DNA of 7,288 nt from Betaproteobacteria bacterium (GCA_007280315.1 QYQC01000137.1:1-7288), one strand, 5' to 3'; positions 1-6,645 are shown, counted from the first letter of the stretch. Numbers and translations are program-made. Notes: generated from the sequence alone by a model not told the origin.

Positions 1-944
1 GGGAACAGGGCGGAAAGCGAATTGACGCGGCACACGCCGCAGGGTCGGAACACCGCGTCGAGCACGGCGTCGCTGCCGGCCAGCGCGCCGGTGTGCGAGG
101 CGGCGGCCTTCGCCGCAGCCGCGGTGCGCCCGGCCTTGATCACGATGATCGGCTTGGTCAGCGCGACCTCGCGCGCAGCGGAAATGAACGAGCGCGCATC
201 ACCGATCGACTCCATGTAGATCATGATGCTGTGGGTGTGCGGATCGTCGCCGAGGAACGTGATCAGGTCGCCCCAATTTACGTCCAGCATGGAGCCGACG
301 GAAACACAGGCGCTGAAGCCGACGTTCTCGCGAAAACTCCAGTCGAGCACGGCGGTGAGCAGCGCGCCGCTCTGGCTGATGAATCCGACGCTGCCGGGGC
401 GCGCCATCGCGCTGGCGAACGTTGCATTCAGATGCGTCGCCGGGCGCATCACGCCGAGGCAGTTCGGCCCGATCAGGCGCATCTTTCCGCGCGCCGTCGC
501 GGCGATCTGCCGCTCCAGCTCGACCCCGGCGGCGCCCGCTTCCTTGAACCCGGCGGAGATGATGATTGCGCCCTTCACGCCGGCCGCAACGCACTCGCCG
601 ACCACGCCCGGCACCGTCTTCGCGGGGGTGACAATGACGGCCAGGTCGACCTCTTCGGGCACCTGGGCGATGTTCGCATACGCCTTGATACCGAGCACCT
701 GCTTGTGCCGCTTGTTGATCGGATAGACGGTGCCGCCGAACGGATTGCCGATCAGGTTCCACAGCACGGTGCGCCCGACCCTGCCTTCTTTCTCGGTCGC
801 GCCGATCACCGCAACGCTCTTCGGCGCGAAAATCGCGCGCAGCGAGTCGCGCTCGAAACGCAGCACGTCGAGCGTGCGGTCGGCGCCGTCTCCCGGTTTG
901 GCCGATCCTGGTTTCACCCTGTTCTTGCTGTCTTTGTCATCCAA
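1..944 (-). CDS. NDP-forming acyl-CoA synthetase, CoA-binding/ligase N-terminal part (3'-truncated by window)
   Basis: About 314 residues are visible with no stop; the rest lies beyond the left edge. From about residue 33 the protein shows the CoA-binding Rossmann segment of ADP/GDP-forming acetyl-CoA synthetases (IFAPKSVAVIGAT), then LIGPNCLGVM and GFISQSGAL of the succinyl-CoA-ligase-like domain, and SHTGALAGSD, whose His (about residue 284) is by family knowledge the phosphorylated histidine. The family makes or uses acyl-CoA coupled to nucleotide phosphorylation in the cytoplasm. Many bacterial members carry a C-terminal ATP-grasp and a GNAT domain that acetylates protein lysines; whether this one does cannot be seen. 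I chose a TTG start at 944 because GGGGAAG lies just upstream and it begins 34 nt after thrH. An ATG at 1019 is in frame but overlaps thrH by 41 nt, has no visible ribosome binding site and adds unconserved-looking sequence. Family is confident; substrate and start are not. Confidence 0.85.
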   Translation of the reverse strand, partial: MDDKDSKNRVKPGSAKPGDGADRTLDVLRFERDSLRAIFAPKSVAVIGATEKEGRVGRTVLWNLIGNPFGGTVYPINKRHKQVLGIKAYANIAQVPEEVDLAVIVTPAKTVPGVVGECVAAGVKGAIIISAGFKEAGAAGVELERQIAATARGKMRLIGPNCLGVMRPATHLNATFASAMARPGSVGFISQSGALLTAVLDWSFRENVGFSACVSVGSMLDVNWGDLITFLGDDPHTHSIMIYMESIGDARSFISAAREVALTKPIIVIKAGRTAAAAKAAASHTGALAGSDAVLDAVFRPCGVCRVNSLSALF

Positions 945-978
945 CTTGCTTCCCCAGATACGGGCAGCGGTCCCGCGT

Positions 979-1584
979 TCAGGCGCGGCTTGCACCCACC
1001 ACTGCCCGGCGTAGTTCATCGTAATCGCGGGTCACTGGAAACTGCGGAAATTCGGCCACCACGTTGGCGGGCGGGCAGAACAGAATTCCCGCGTCGGCTT
1101 CGGCCAGCATGGTCGTGTCGTTGTAGGAATCGCCGGCGGCGATAGTATGAAAATTGAGGTCCTTGAACGCTTTCACCGACGCGCGCTTCTGGTCGGGCAG
1201 GCGCAGCCGGTAATCGCGCACGCGGCCGGAGGCTTCGATGATCAGTTCGTGGCAGAACAGCGTCGGATGACCGAGCGCGCGCATCAGCGGCGCCGCGAAC
1301 TGGTAATAGGTGTCGGAGAGAATCACCACCTGACATTCCCCGCGCAGCCAGTCGAGGAACTCGCGCGCGCCCGCAAGCGGGGCCATGTCGGCGATCACCT
1401 TCTGAATATCAGGCAGGCCGAGCTTGTGCTTGCCGAGGAGGTCGATGCGTCCGCGCATCAGCTTGTCGTAATCGGGTTCGTCGCGCGTAGTCTTCGCCAG
1501 CTCCGCAATGCCGGTGCGCTGCGAAAATTCGATCCAGATTTCGGGTACCAGTACGCCTTCCAAATCAAGACAAACGATCTGCAA
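979..1584 (-). CDS. thrH: ThrH-type HAD phosphoserine phosphatase / homoserine phosphotransferase
   Basis: A 201-residue HAD-superfamily protein closely resembling Pseudomonas ThrH (about 205 residues), a cytoplasmic enzyme with phosphoserine phosphatase activity that can also move the phosphate to homoserine. Visible motifs: CLDLEGVLVPE at the N-terminus (Asp7 is the expected nucleophile; Glu9 replaces the second Asp, as is normal in ThrH), VILSDTYY near residues 88-95 (motif II Ser), DQKRASVK (motif III Lys region), and AGDSYNDTTML near 150-160 (motif IV acidic residues). All catalytic positions look intact. The open frame extends upstream to an ATG at 1650, but those 22 extra residues look unlike the family. 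A TTG at 1584 with GGAG six bases upstream puts the start exactly where ThrH proteins begin. It follows cbbO after 168 bp and may be co-transcribed with the acyl-CoA synthetase 34 nt downstream. A serine or threonine metabolism role is inferred from the family only. Confidence 0.9.
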   Translation of the reverse strand: MQIVCLDLEGVLVPEIWIEFSQRTGIAELAKTTRDEPDYDKLMRGRIDLLGKHKLGLPDIQKVIADMAPLAGAREFLDWLRGECQVVILSDTYYQFAAPLMRALGHPTLFCHELIIEASGRVRDYRLRLPDQKRASVKAFKDLNFHTIAAGDSYNDTTMLAEADAGILFCPPANVVAEFPQFPVTRDYDELRRAVVGASRA

Positions 1585-1709
1585 CAGGGGCTCCGGAATT
1601 TTAGTTGGATGGGATGGATGCGTAAGACGAAGGGTGCGGAATCGATGCAATGTTTCCGTAACCCGAATTGTAATCCAGTCACGGTTTTCCTGCCCGATTC
1701 CCCCCCTGT

Positions 1710-1734
1710 CGCGGCCGCTTCGAATGCGCCCGCG
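1710..1734 (-). other. GC-rich stem-loop downstream of cbbO
   Basis: Arms 1710-1718 and 1726-1734 pair as 5 bp, one mismatch, then 3 bp, around a 7-base loop centred on TTCGAA. It begins 18 nt past the cbbO stop codon. On the minus strand it is followed by ACA and a run of seven G, not T, so it is not a canonical intrinsic terminator. It could slow polymerase or protect the 3' end of the cbbO message. A chance structure in GC-rich DNA is also possible. Confidence 0.3.
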
Positions 1735-1752
1735 GCGTGCGCCTGATCTGCC

Positions 1753-3843
1753 TCAGCTGGTCAGGCGCCGGTACACGTCCGCGGTCTTCAACGGCAACTG
1801 TCCGGCATCGTCGATCAGCACCCAGCTTGCCGGCCCGTACATGTGCGGCAGGTAGTCGCGCGCCTCTTCGTCGATGGTCACGCAAAACGGATGGATGCCC
1901 GACTGGCGCGCTTCGATCAGCGCCTGGCGCGTGTCCTCGATGCCGTAATCGCCGCGGTAGCCGTCGTGAAAATCGTCCGGCTTGCCATCGGACAGCGTGA
2001 ACAGAATGCGCGTCTTCGCCTCGACCTGGTTCAGGATGCCGCAAAGATGCCGGATCGCCACGCCCATGCGGGTGTAATCCCGCGGCTCGACCCCGGCGAT
2101 GCGGCCGCGCACCGCCTCGCCGTAAGGCTCGTCAAAGGTCTTGATGCGATAACTGTCGCAGCGCTTGCGCGTCCAGCCGGAGAAGCCGTAAATGGCATAG
2201 CGATCGCCCAGCGCTTCCAGTGCTTCGCACAGGAGCACCAGCGCCTCGCGCTCGCAGGCGTTGATCCAGCCCTTGGTCGAGCCGCTCATGTCGACCATGA
2301 ACATGACCGCGATGTTGCGCTCGATGCGCTGGCGCTGCACGAACAGCCGCTCCGACGGTTCGATGCCGCTTTTGCGGTCGGCGTAGGCCTCGACCACGGC
2401 GTCGAAGTCGATGTCTTCGCCCTCGTGCTGGCGCCGCGCAAGCCGGTCCTCGCCGCGCAGGGCTTCGAAGCGCCGCCGCAACTGGGCAATCTGGCCGGCG
2501 TAGCGCGCGCGCACCGTGGCGACGTAACCCGGATCACCCGCCAGCACGTCTGATTCGAACAGCACGCACCAGTCCTTGCGATAGTCGCGCCGGCGGAAAT
2601 CCCACTCGTCGTACAGTTTTCCGCCCGCGGCCTGGGTCTGCGCCAGCTCACCGGCACCTTCACTCTCCGCCGCCGCGTCAGACGAGTAGGCGCCGGGGCC
2701 GGCCGCGAGCAGGTATTCCTCCGGGATCTCGCCGAAGTCCTGGATGATGGAGCGCATCAGCTTTGCGACTTCTTCCGGCGGCGCCACCGCCTCGCCGTCG
2801 ATCTGCAGTTCGAATTCCAGCGTGTCGAAGGAGCTGTCGACGTTGAGCTCAGGCTCGCCTGCTTCGGCGCCACTTCGCTCGTCCTGCACCGCCTGGCGCA
2901 ATTGTGCGAGATCGGTATACAGGGCGCGCCGCTCCTTGGCGATGCGCTCGTCGCGCACCGCAGCCGCGCGCTCAAAATGCAGGCTGCCCATGTAAGGGAA
3001 TGCCTCCGGCAGCGGCTGGGAGTAGTAGTCGCGCAAAAGCAGGACACTGTCCGCGACCGTCGCATCTGCGCGCGACAGACGCGCCTGCGCCTCACTGAGG
3101 TCAGAGGAAAGCGCCGAGCGAAGTCCCGACAACAGAGCGCCAAGGCCCGGAAAGGCGCGTCCTATATGGCTCTCCAACCGGATTGCCTCGAAAACATTGA
3201 ACCAGGCGAGAGCGCTATCGGGCTCGGCATAGCCGGCGATTGCGCTCGCCAGGTCAGCGTTAAAGCTGCCATAGCGCGCCTGCGCCCAGTGATGCACGAC
3301 GATCGCCTTGTACAAGCGGAAGTTCTGTTCGCGCGCAGGGTAACGCGCGATACGCTCGGGGAGGAAGATCGTCTCGGTGTCGGTCCAGGTGTCGTCAGCG
3401 GGTTCAAGCGCCAGCCTGCGTCCGGCGAGGCCGCGCAGGAACAATTCGAGCACGCGTGTCACCTCGGCCAGCGCCACGCCCTCGCCCGCCGCGTCGCTCG
3501 CTCGCTTGAAGCCGGCGAGATCCTTCAGCGCGGCGCAGGCCGGGTACAGTCCCTGCCTGTCGTACGCGTCCAGCGCCCGCAGCAGCCATTTCTCCGCTCC
3601 GCCCGCGCCCAGCAGCGTCAGCGCCTGCGGCGCCTGCGCGGCAAACTGGTAACCGAGTTCGGCTACATTCTGCGCCGCGACCTCGGCCCAGTGAAGCACG
3701 AATTCCTGCTGCGCGCGGGGGAGCGGCGCCATGCCCGCGGCGATTACGGCCGCGCTGCGGCGCGAGGACAGCGCGGCGCAGAGGATGTCGTCGAGTTTTT
3801 CCTCGAGTTCGGCCTGCGTGGCTCTCGACTCGTTCATGCGCAT
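1753..3843 (-). CDS. cbbO: CbbO/NorD-type VWA-domain protein, partner of the CbbQ AAA+ ATPase
   Basis: A 696-residue cytoplasmic-looking protein without signal peptide or clear membrane segment. A long, mostly helical N-terminal part (about 1-500, with an acidic stretch near 310-400) precedes a C-terminal von Willebrand factor A domain (about 512-690). Its metal-ion-dependent adhesion site is intact: VDMSGS gives DxSxS at Asp518, Ser520 and Ser522, with Thr591 in RDYTRMG and Asp619 in LSDGKPDD. In CbbQO RuBisCO activases the CbbO VWA domain recruits the inhibited enzyme to the CbbQ hexamer; NorD plays the parallel role with NorQ. The close CbbQ match of the ATPase upstream favours CbbO. The gene is separated from cbbQ by a nucleotidyltransferase and a small gene, whereas these partners are usually adjacent. 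The start is ATG 3843 or ATG 3837; neither has a strong ribosome binding site, and an in-frame stop about 40 nt upstream limits alternatives. Confidence 0.88.
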   Translation of the reverse strand: MRMNESRATQAELEEKLDDILCAALSSRRSAAVIAAGMAPLPRAQQEFVLHWAEVAAQNVAELGYQFAAQAPQALTLLGAGGAEKWLLRALDAYDRQGLYPACAALKDLAGFKRASDAAGEGVALAEVTRVLELFLRGLAGRRLALEPADDTWTDTETIFLPERIARYPAREQNFRLYKAIVVHHWAQARYGSFNADLASAIAGYAEPDSALAWFNVFEAIRLESHIGRAFPGLGALLSGLRSALSSDLSEAQARLSRADATVADSVLLLRDYYSQPLPEAFPYMGSLHFERAAAVRDERIAKERRALYTDLAQLRQAVQDERSGAEAGEPELNVDSSFDTLEFELQIDGEAVAPPEEVAKLMRSIIQDFGEIPEEYLLAAGPGAYSSDAAAESEGAGELAQTQAAGGKLYDEWDFRRRDYRKDWCVLFESDVLAGDPGYVATVRARYAGQIAQLRRRFEALRGEDRLARRQHEGEDIDFDAVVEAYADRKSGIEPSERLFVQRQRIERNIAVMFMVDMSGSTKGWINACEREALVLLCEALEALGDRYAIYGFSGWTRKRCDSYRIKTFDEPYGEAVRGRIAGVEPRDYTRMGVAIRHLCGILNQVEAKTRILFTLSDGKPDDFHDGYRGDYGIEDTRQALIEARQSGIHPFCVTIDEEARDYLPHMYGPASWVLIDDAGQLPLKTADVYRRLTS

Positions 3844-3865
3844 GAGCGCGGGGTCAGCTCTTGTG

Positions 3866-3883
3866 TTGACGCCGATGCGTCAA
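3866..3883. repeat. Perfect 7-bp inverted repeat between the small gene and cbbO
   Basis: TTGACGC and GCGTCAA flank a CGAT tetraloop, an 18-base hairpin-capable palindrome in the 59-bp gap between the small gene (stop at 3903) and the cbbO start (3843). It lies 22 bases upstream of the cbbO ATG. On the minus strand no T-run follows it, so it is not an intrinsic terminator. An operator, an RNA structure affecting cbbO translation, or an mRNA processing site are possibilities. Confidence 0.55.
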
Positions 3884-3902
3884 TGCAAGAACTGCCGCGA
3901 TG

Positions 3903-4082
3903 TCACTTGGATGCAAGCGCAGTCAGCAGGCTTTGCACCCGTGCTCCGCCCTGTTGCGCCAATGCAGGATTCTGCAGCCACATTTGAATGAAAAACTCCC
4001 GCATCTGCTCGGACTGCGCCAGTCGAACGAGCATCAATTCCTGCGGGATCACCTTGCGCGCTTCGCCGTCGGATTCAGACAT
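3903..4082 (-). CDS. Small protein of unknown function, coupled to the nucleotidyltransferase
   Basis: A 59-residue protein, not recognised. After a polar N-terminus (MSESDGEARK) comes a stretch predicted by eye to be amphipathic helix (ELMLVRLAQSEQMREFFIQMW), then LQNPALAQQGG and a short C-terminal helix. There is no cysteine, signal peptide or membrane segment. The ATG overlaps the TGA of the nucleotidyltransferase in ATGTCTGA, an 8-nt overlap typical of translational coupling, and GGAGAAG lies about 7-10 bases upstream. The frame could extend upstream to 4124, but that part only reads through the neighbour's 3' end, so I prefer 4082. It may be the partner of the nucleotidyltransferase or a small component of the CbbQ/CbbO system just downstream; sequence alone does not decide. 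A real gene is likely from spacing, start signal and a plausible composition. Confidence 0.6.
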   Translation of the reverse strand: MSESDGEARKVIPQELMLVRLAQSEQMREFFIQMWLQNPALAQQGGARVQSLLTALASK

Positions 4083-4575
4083 TCGGATCTTCTCCGCGTT
4101 TGATCTTCTCCAGCGCCGCAACATCGAGCTGGTCCTTCGGACGGTTCGCTACGCGCTTCATCGCCAGCAAATCATCGATCGACGCTATCCACACCTTGCG
4201 GCCGAACAATTCACCCGCTGTCGCGCTGGCGATCAGCCGCTCATAGGACAGATCCGGCCGCACCAGCACATCCACGACTATGCCTCCGCTGTGCGGTTCC
4301 CTGAGTGCGAACGCCAACATGCCCTTTTCGCGATGCCACTGATCGATCAGGCTGGCGTTTCGGAGAGAATCCAACGGGACCGGAATCGCGGGAACCAAAC
4401 CGTATCCTTGGGCCACGGCAATGAATCTGCCGAGATTGTCGTCGTTCATTGCAAGAACCAGATCGATATCGAAAGTCGATCGCATGTATCCATGCAACTG
4501 AACCGCGAGCCCGCCAACGAGCACGTACTGGACCTGCGCATCCGACAGGGCCTGGAGCAGATCGCCGGTTTTCAT
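4075..4575 (-). CDS. Nucleotidyltransferase-fold protein (DUF6036/AbiEii-like)
   Basis: A 166-residue protein with the minimal nucleotidyltransferase fold. VGGLAVQLHGY near residues 20-30 gives the GG motif; FDIDLVL gives the two metal-binding aspartates at 36 and 38; VVDVLV supplies a likely third carboxylate at Asp102. The C-terminal IDDLLAMKR...RPKDQLDVAAL is characteristic of stand-alone members resembling AbiEii or MNT-type proteins. Some relatives are toxins or antitoxins that transfer nucleotides to tRNA or proteins, but many are uncharacterised, so no substrate is assigned. The start ATG at 4575 is the only option because an in-frame TAG lies 18 nt upstream; the purine-rich AGAAGGA is rather far (about 13 bases). 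The gene sits between cbbQ and cbbO, its stop overlaps the next small gene, and its GC is visibly lower than its neighbours (hand-counted rows of 45-57% against 63% in cbbO), consistent with insertion. Fold is confident; function unknown. Confidence 0.82.
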   Translation of the reverse strand: MKTGDLLQALSDAQVQYVLVGGLAVQLHGYMRSTFDIDLVLAMNDDNLGRFIAVAQGYGLVPAIPVPLDSLRNASLIDQWHREKGMLAFALREPHSGGIVVDVLVRPDLSYERLIASATAGELFGRKVWIASIDDLLAMKRVANRPKDQLDVAALEKIKRGEDPNV

Positions 4576-4578
4576 GAT

Positions 4579-4627
4579 GATTCGGGGTTCCTTCTACTCT
4601 GACCGTGGAGGATGATAAACCCGAATC
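4579..4627. repeat. Inverted repeat in the leader of the nucleotidyltransferase gene
   Basis: GATTCGGG (4579-4586) and CCCGAATC (4620-4627) are perfect 8-bp inverted arms; with one mismatch the match grows to 10 of 11 bp. The repeat ends 3 bases before the start codon, and the purine-rich candidate ribosome binding site AGAAGGA lies in the intervening loop and at the edge of the downstream arm. It could be an autoregulatory operator or an RNA hairpin controlling translation. Confidence 0.4.
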
Positions 4628-4667
4628 CTGATCCTTGCGCTTTCGCGACCCAGCTGGTCGTCCATTC

Positions 4668-4696
4668 CGGGAATTCGACAAAATAACGGATTCCCG
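4668..4696. repeat. Imperfect inverted repeat in the cbbQ-nucleotidyltransferase gap
   Basis: CGGGAATTCG (4668-4677) and CGGATTCCCG (4687-4696) match as inverted arms at 9 of 10 positions around a 9-base AT-rich centre. It lies midway in the 169-bp gap. No T-run follows on the minus strand. It could be a protein-binding site; support is only the symmetry. Confidence 0.3.
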
Positions 4697-4712
4697 CCTG
4701 CAGAAAGCACAC

Positions 4713-4732
4713 CGCGGCGCTACTGCGCCGCG
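4713..4732 (-). terminator. Strong hairpin just after cbbQ, possible weak terminator
   Basis: CGCGGCGC and GCGCCGCG form a perfect 8-bp stem with a 4-base loop, starting 12 nt past the cbbQ stop. On the minus strand the next bases are GTGTGCTTTCT, a poor T-tract. It may be a leaky terminator that lowers expression of the downstream nucleotidyltransferase and cbbO genes relative to cbbQ, or an mRNA-stabilising structure. Confidence 0.45.
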
Positions 4733-4744
4733 AAACTTGCATGG

Positions 4745-5569
4745 TCAGAATACCGCCGACGCGAGCTCGTCGATCGCGGCGAGCATTTCCGGATCGTCGG
4801 AGAGCGCGAGCGAAATCGCTGCCGCACAGGCGGCCCGCGGCGCCACGCCGCGCTGCATCAGCTGCGCCGCATGCACCAAGAGGCGCGTGCTCGCGCCCTC
4901 GTCCAGACCACTGCCCTTGAGGTTGCGCGTCATCGCGGCGAATTTCACCAGGCGTTCGGCCGTGGATGCGTCGATGCCGGTCTCGGTGACGACGATGCGC
5001 GCTTCCAGGTCGGCGCGCGGGTAGTCGAATTCGATGGCGACGAAGCGCTGCCGCGTCGAATGCTTGAGTTCCTTCAGCACGCTCTGATAGCCCGGGTTGT
5101 ACGACAGCACCAGCATGAACTCAGCCGGCGCGCGCAGCAGCTCGCCGCGCTTCTCCATCGGCAGGATGCGGCGGCTGTCGGCGAGCGGATGAATCACCAC
5201 GGTGGTGTCCTTGCGCGCTTCGACTATCTCGTCCAGATAACAGATGCTGCCCGAACGCACCGCGCGCGCGAGCGGCCCGTCCACCCACACGGTCTGGTTG
5301 TCCACGATCAGGTAGCGCCCGACGAGATCCGAAGCGGTGAGATCGTCGTGGCAGGACACGGTGACGAGCGGCCGCGCCAGGCGCCACGCCATGTGTTCGA
5401 CGAAGCGCGTCTTGCCGCACCCCGTCGGCCCTTTGAGCAGCACGGGCACCCTGCTCGCCCAGGCCGCCTCGAACAGCGCCACCTCGCCCCCGACCGGCTC
5501 GTAGTAAGGCTCGGTTTCGATGCGGTCGAGATCGGCATCCAGCCGCCGGGTGTCGTGCAGATCGTTCAC
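4745..5569 (-). CDS. cbbQ: CbbQ/NirQ/NorQ-family MoxR-type AAA+ ATPase
   Basis: A 274-residue cytoplasmic AAA+ ATPase. Walker A is GPTGCGKT (47-54), Walker B SICYLDE (108-114), sensor 1 SYNPG (156-160), and STRQRF (171-176) holds the probable arginine finger. The run CHDDLTASDLVGRYL and the C-terminal EGASTRLL...APRAACAAAI match CbbQ proteins closely, and the length fits. CbbQ hexamers with CbbO use ATP to free inhibited RuBisCO of bound sugar phosphates; NorQ and NirQ relatives help activate nitric oxide or nitrite reductases. The start is GTG at 5569, 10 nt after the ykgJ-like gene stops. A closer ATG at 5580, overlapping that gene's TAA, is out of frame and gives only four codons. The ribosome binding site is weak, suggesting coupling to the upstream gene. 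No RuBisCO gene is in the window, so the client is uncertain; the CbbQ symbol rests on sequence resemblance. Confidence 0.9.
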   Translation of the reverse strand: MNDLHDTRRLDADLDRIETEPYYEPVGGEVALFEAAWASRVPVLLKGPTGCGKTRFVEHMAWRLARPLVTVSCHDDLTASDLVGRYLIVDNQTVWVDGPLARAVRSGSICYLDEIVEARKDTTVVIHPLADSRRILPMEKRGELLRAPAEFMLVLSYNPGYQSVLKELKHSTRQRFVAIEFDYPRADLEARIVVTETGIDASTAERLVKFAAMTRNLKGSGLDEGASTRLLVHAAQLMQRGVAPRAACAAAISLALSDDPEMLAAIDELASAVF

Positions 5570-5579
5570 GCGTCGCTCA

Positions 5580-6542
5580 TTAGTCGTCTTGGCTCTCGTG
5601 CTTCAGGCTCTCGTACTGCGCATCCTGATCCATCGACTTGCGCTCGGCGCCCTCGCGCTCGGCCTGCTCCACCCTCTTGCGATAGCGCTCGTGGCGCTTT
5701 GCCGCTGCGTCCGCCCGGATCGGGATGGTGATTTCCCCAAACAGCGCCTGCTTCAGAAAGCGGAAGGCGAAGCGCAACAGCGCCTCCTCGTTCACCAGCA
5801 GCTCCTCTTTTTCTGCCGTATCGAGTTCGAACAACTCGGCGAAACCGGCGGTCGAAATGAAATCGCGAAAGCCATCCAGGTTGTAGCTCGCGAGGAAGAA
5901 CAGCTCCATGCTGCGCTCGGAGGGCTTGCCTATGGTCGGGCCGCTGGAACGCTTCTTCAGCACGATCTGGCGCCACTCGCGGTTGATCGCATCGTAGTCC
6001 TCCAGCCCCTGCTCCTTACGGTAACCGCGCACCGTCTGCGTTTTCGCCTCCTGATGACCGAGACAGTGGTCCTCCTTGACCACGAAATACGAATCCTCGT
6101 CGGTGGGCGAATCTTTCCTGCGCATGGACAGGAGGCCAAGCGCGTAGTAGCGGCAGGCCGACGGGCGGTCGGCGTAGACGCCGCAACCCTCGGGCCGGAG
6201 AAACACGCAGGCCGGGGATTCGTCCTTGGTCGCCAGCTTCAAGCCCGGCATGCCGTGGCCATCCATCTGGAAATCACGGGTGAAGTTGTCGATGAAGTCG
6301 CGCGACGAAATCCCGAGGCGCTTTTTCAGCCGCAGCACGTCGTAGGGGGCAAGCATGATGTCGATGTTCTGGCAGCACTTGTTGAAACAGCCGATGCCTT
6401 TGTGGCAATTGAACTGAAAGGTATCGTCCGGCCCGAGCTGAACTGGCTGGACCGGCGTGAGCGGACTCGGATCGCTGTATTCCTTGATCACTGGCTGGCC
6501 CGGCGCGGATTCGGGCGGCGGGAGCCGTATGTCGATACTCAT
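5580..6542 (-). CDS. YkgJ-family cysteine-cluster protein (putative zinc/iron-binding)
   Basis: A 320-residue protein with the YkgJ cysteine cluster (CxxCxxCC family). Visible are FNCHKGIGCFNKCC (Cys46, 52, 56, 57) and, further on, ACVFLRPEGCG and PSACRYY (Cys112, 120, 130). These are the likely metal ligands; the family is annotated as zinc- or iron-chelating without firm biochemistry. The cluster occupies about residues 40-135. It is followed by roughly 185 more residues with charged helical segments and a Lys/Arg/Glu-rich tail, longer than short YkgJ proteins. The N-terminal 35 residues are proline-rich. I chose ATG 6542 (MSIDIRLPP); the frame also allows ATG 6596 or GTG 6599, which would begin about 20 bases below the aprA terminators. 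It precedes cbbQ by 10 nt, so the two are probably one operon. A role in metal handling for the ATPase's client is inference. Confidence 0.8.
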   Translation of the reverse strand: MSIDIRLPPPESAPGQPVIKEYSDPSPLTPVQPVQLGPDDTFQFNCHKGIGCFNKCCQNIDIMLAPYDVLRLKKRLGISSRDFIDNFTRDFQMDGHGMPGLKLATKDESPACVFLRPEGCGVYADRPSACRYYALGLLSMRRKDSPTDEDSYFVVKEDHCLGHQEAKTQTVRGYRKEQGLEDYDAINREWRQIVLKKRSSGPTIGKPSERSMELFFLASYNLDGFRDFISTAGFAELFELDTAEKEELLVNEEALLRFAFRFLKQALFGEITIPIRADAAAKRHERYRKRVEQAEREGAERKSMDQDAQYESLKHESQDD

Positions 6543-6610
6543 GGTGGTGTCCGATTGTTTGGCCAGGCTAGGCCCAGCACTTGTATTGCGGCGCATCACA
6601 AGGCACGCGC

Positions 6611-6645
6611 CTTAAAACAGCCCGGCGAGTTTGTCGCCCGGGCTG
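6611..6645 (-). terminator. Second intrinsic terminator after aprA
   Basis: CAGCCCGG and CCGGGCTG (outer arms of 6618-6645) form an 8-bp GC-rich stem, extended inward by CGA/TCG past a one-base bulge, with a GTTTG loop. On the minus strand it is followed directly by TTTTAAG, the arrangement of a rho-independent terminator for transcription from aprA. Confidence 0.8.

Noticed and set aside
199..762. Minus-strand 187-residue open frame within the acyl-CoA synthetase
   Set aside because: It lies in another frame of the same strand; its Arg-rich product has no motif, whereas the overlapping frame gives SHTG and CoA-binding signatures.
93..1145. 350-residue plus-strand open frame opposite the acyl-CoA synthetase and thrH
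   Set aside because: Arg/His/Asp-rich sequence without motifs, while the minus strand carries intact family motifs throughout.
1605..1625. Short GGATG-like repeats in the thrH leader
   Set aside because: Only a few imperfect copies of five bases; too short to be a meaningful tandem repeat or CRISPR.
1667..1672. Minus-strand TACAAT resembling a -10 box upstream of thrH
   Set aside because: No acceptable -35 box lies 16-18 bases upstream; a single hexamer is too weak to call a promoter.
2902..3987. 361-residue open frame on the plus strand opposite cbbO and the small gene
   Set aside because: It is an antisense shadow of GC-rich coding sequence, rich in Arg, Ala and Gln, with no recognisable family motif, while the minus strand encodes a clear VWA protein.
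5566..5580. Tiny frame ATG AGC GAC GCG TGA overlapping the ykgJ-like stop ahead of cbbQ
   Set aside because: Four codons only and out of frame with cbbQ; the GTG at 5569 gives the family-length protein.
6600..6613. AAGGC-ACGC-GCCTT inverted repeat near the ykgJ-like gene
   Set aside because: Only a 5-bp stem, and it adds nothing beyond the adjacent strong terminator.
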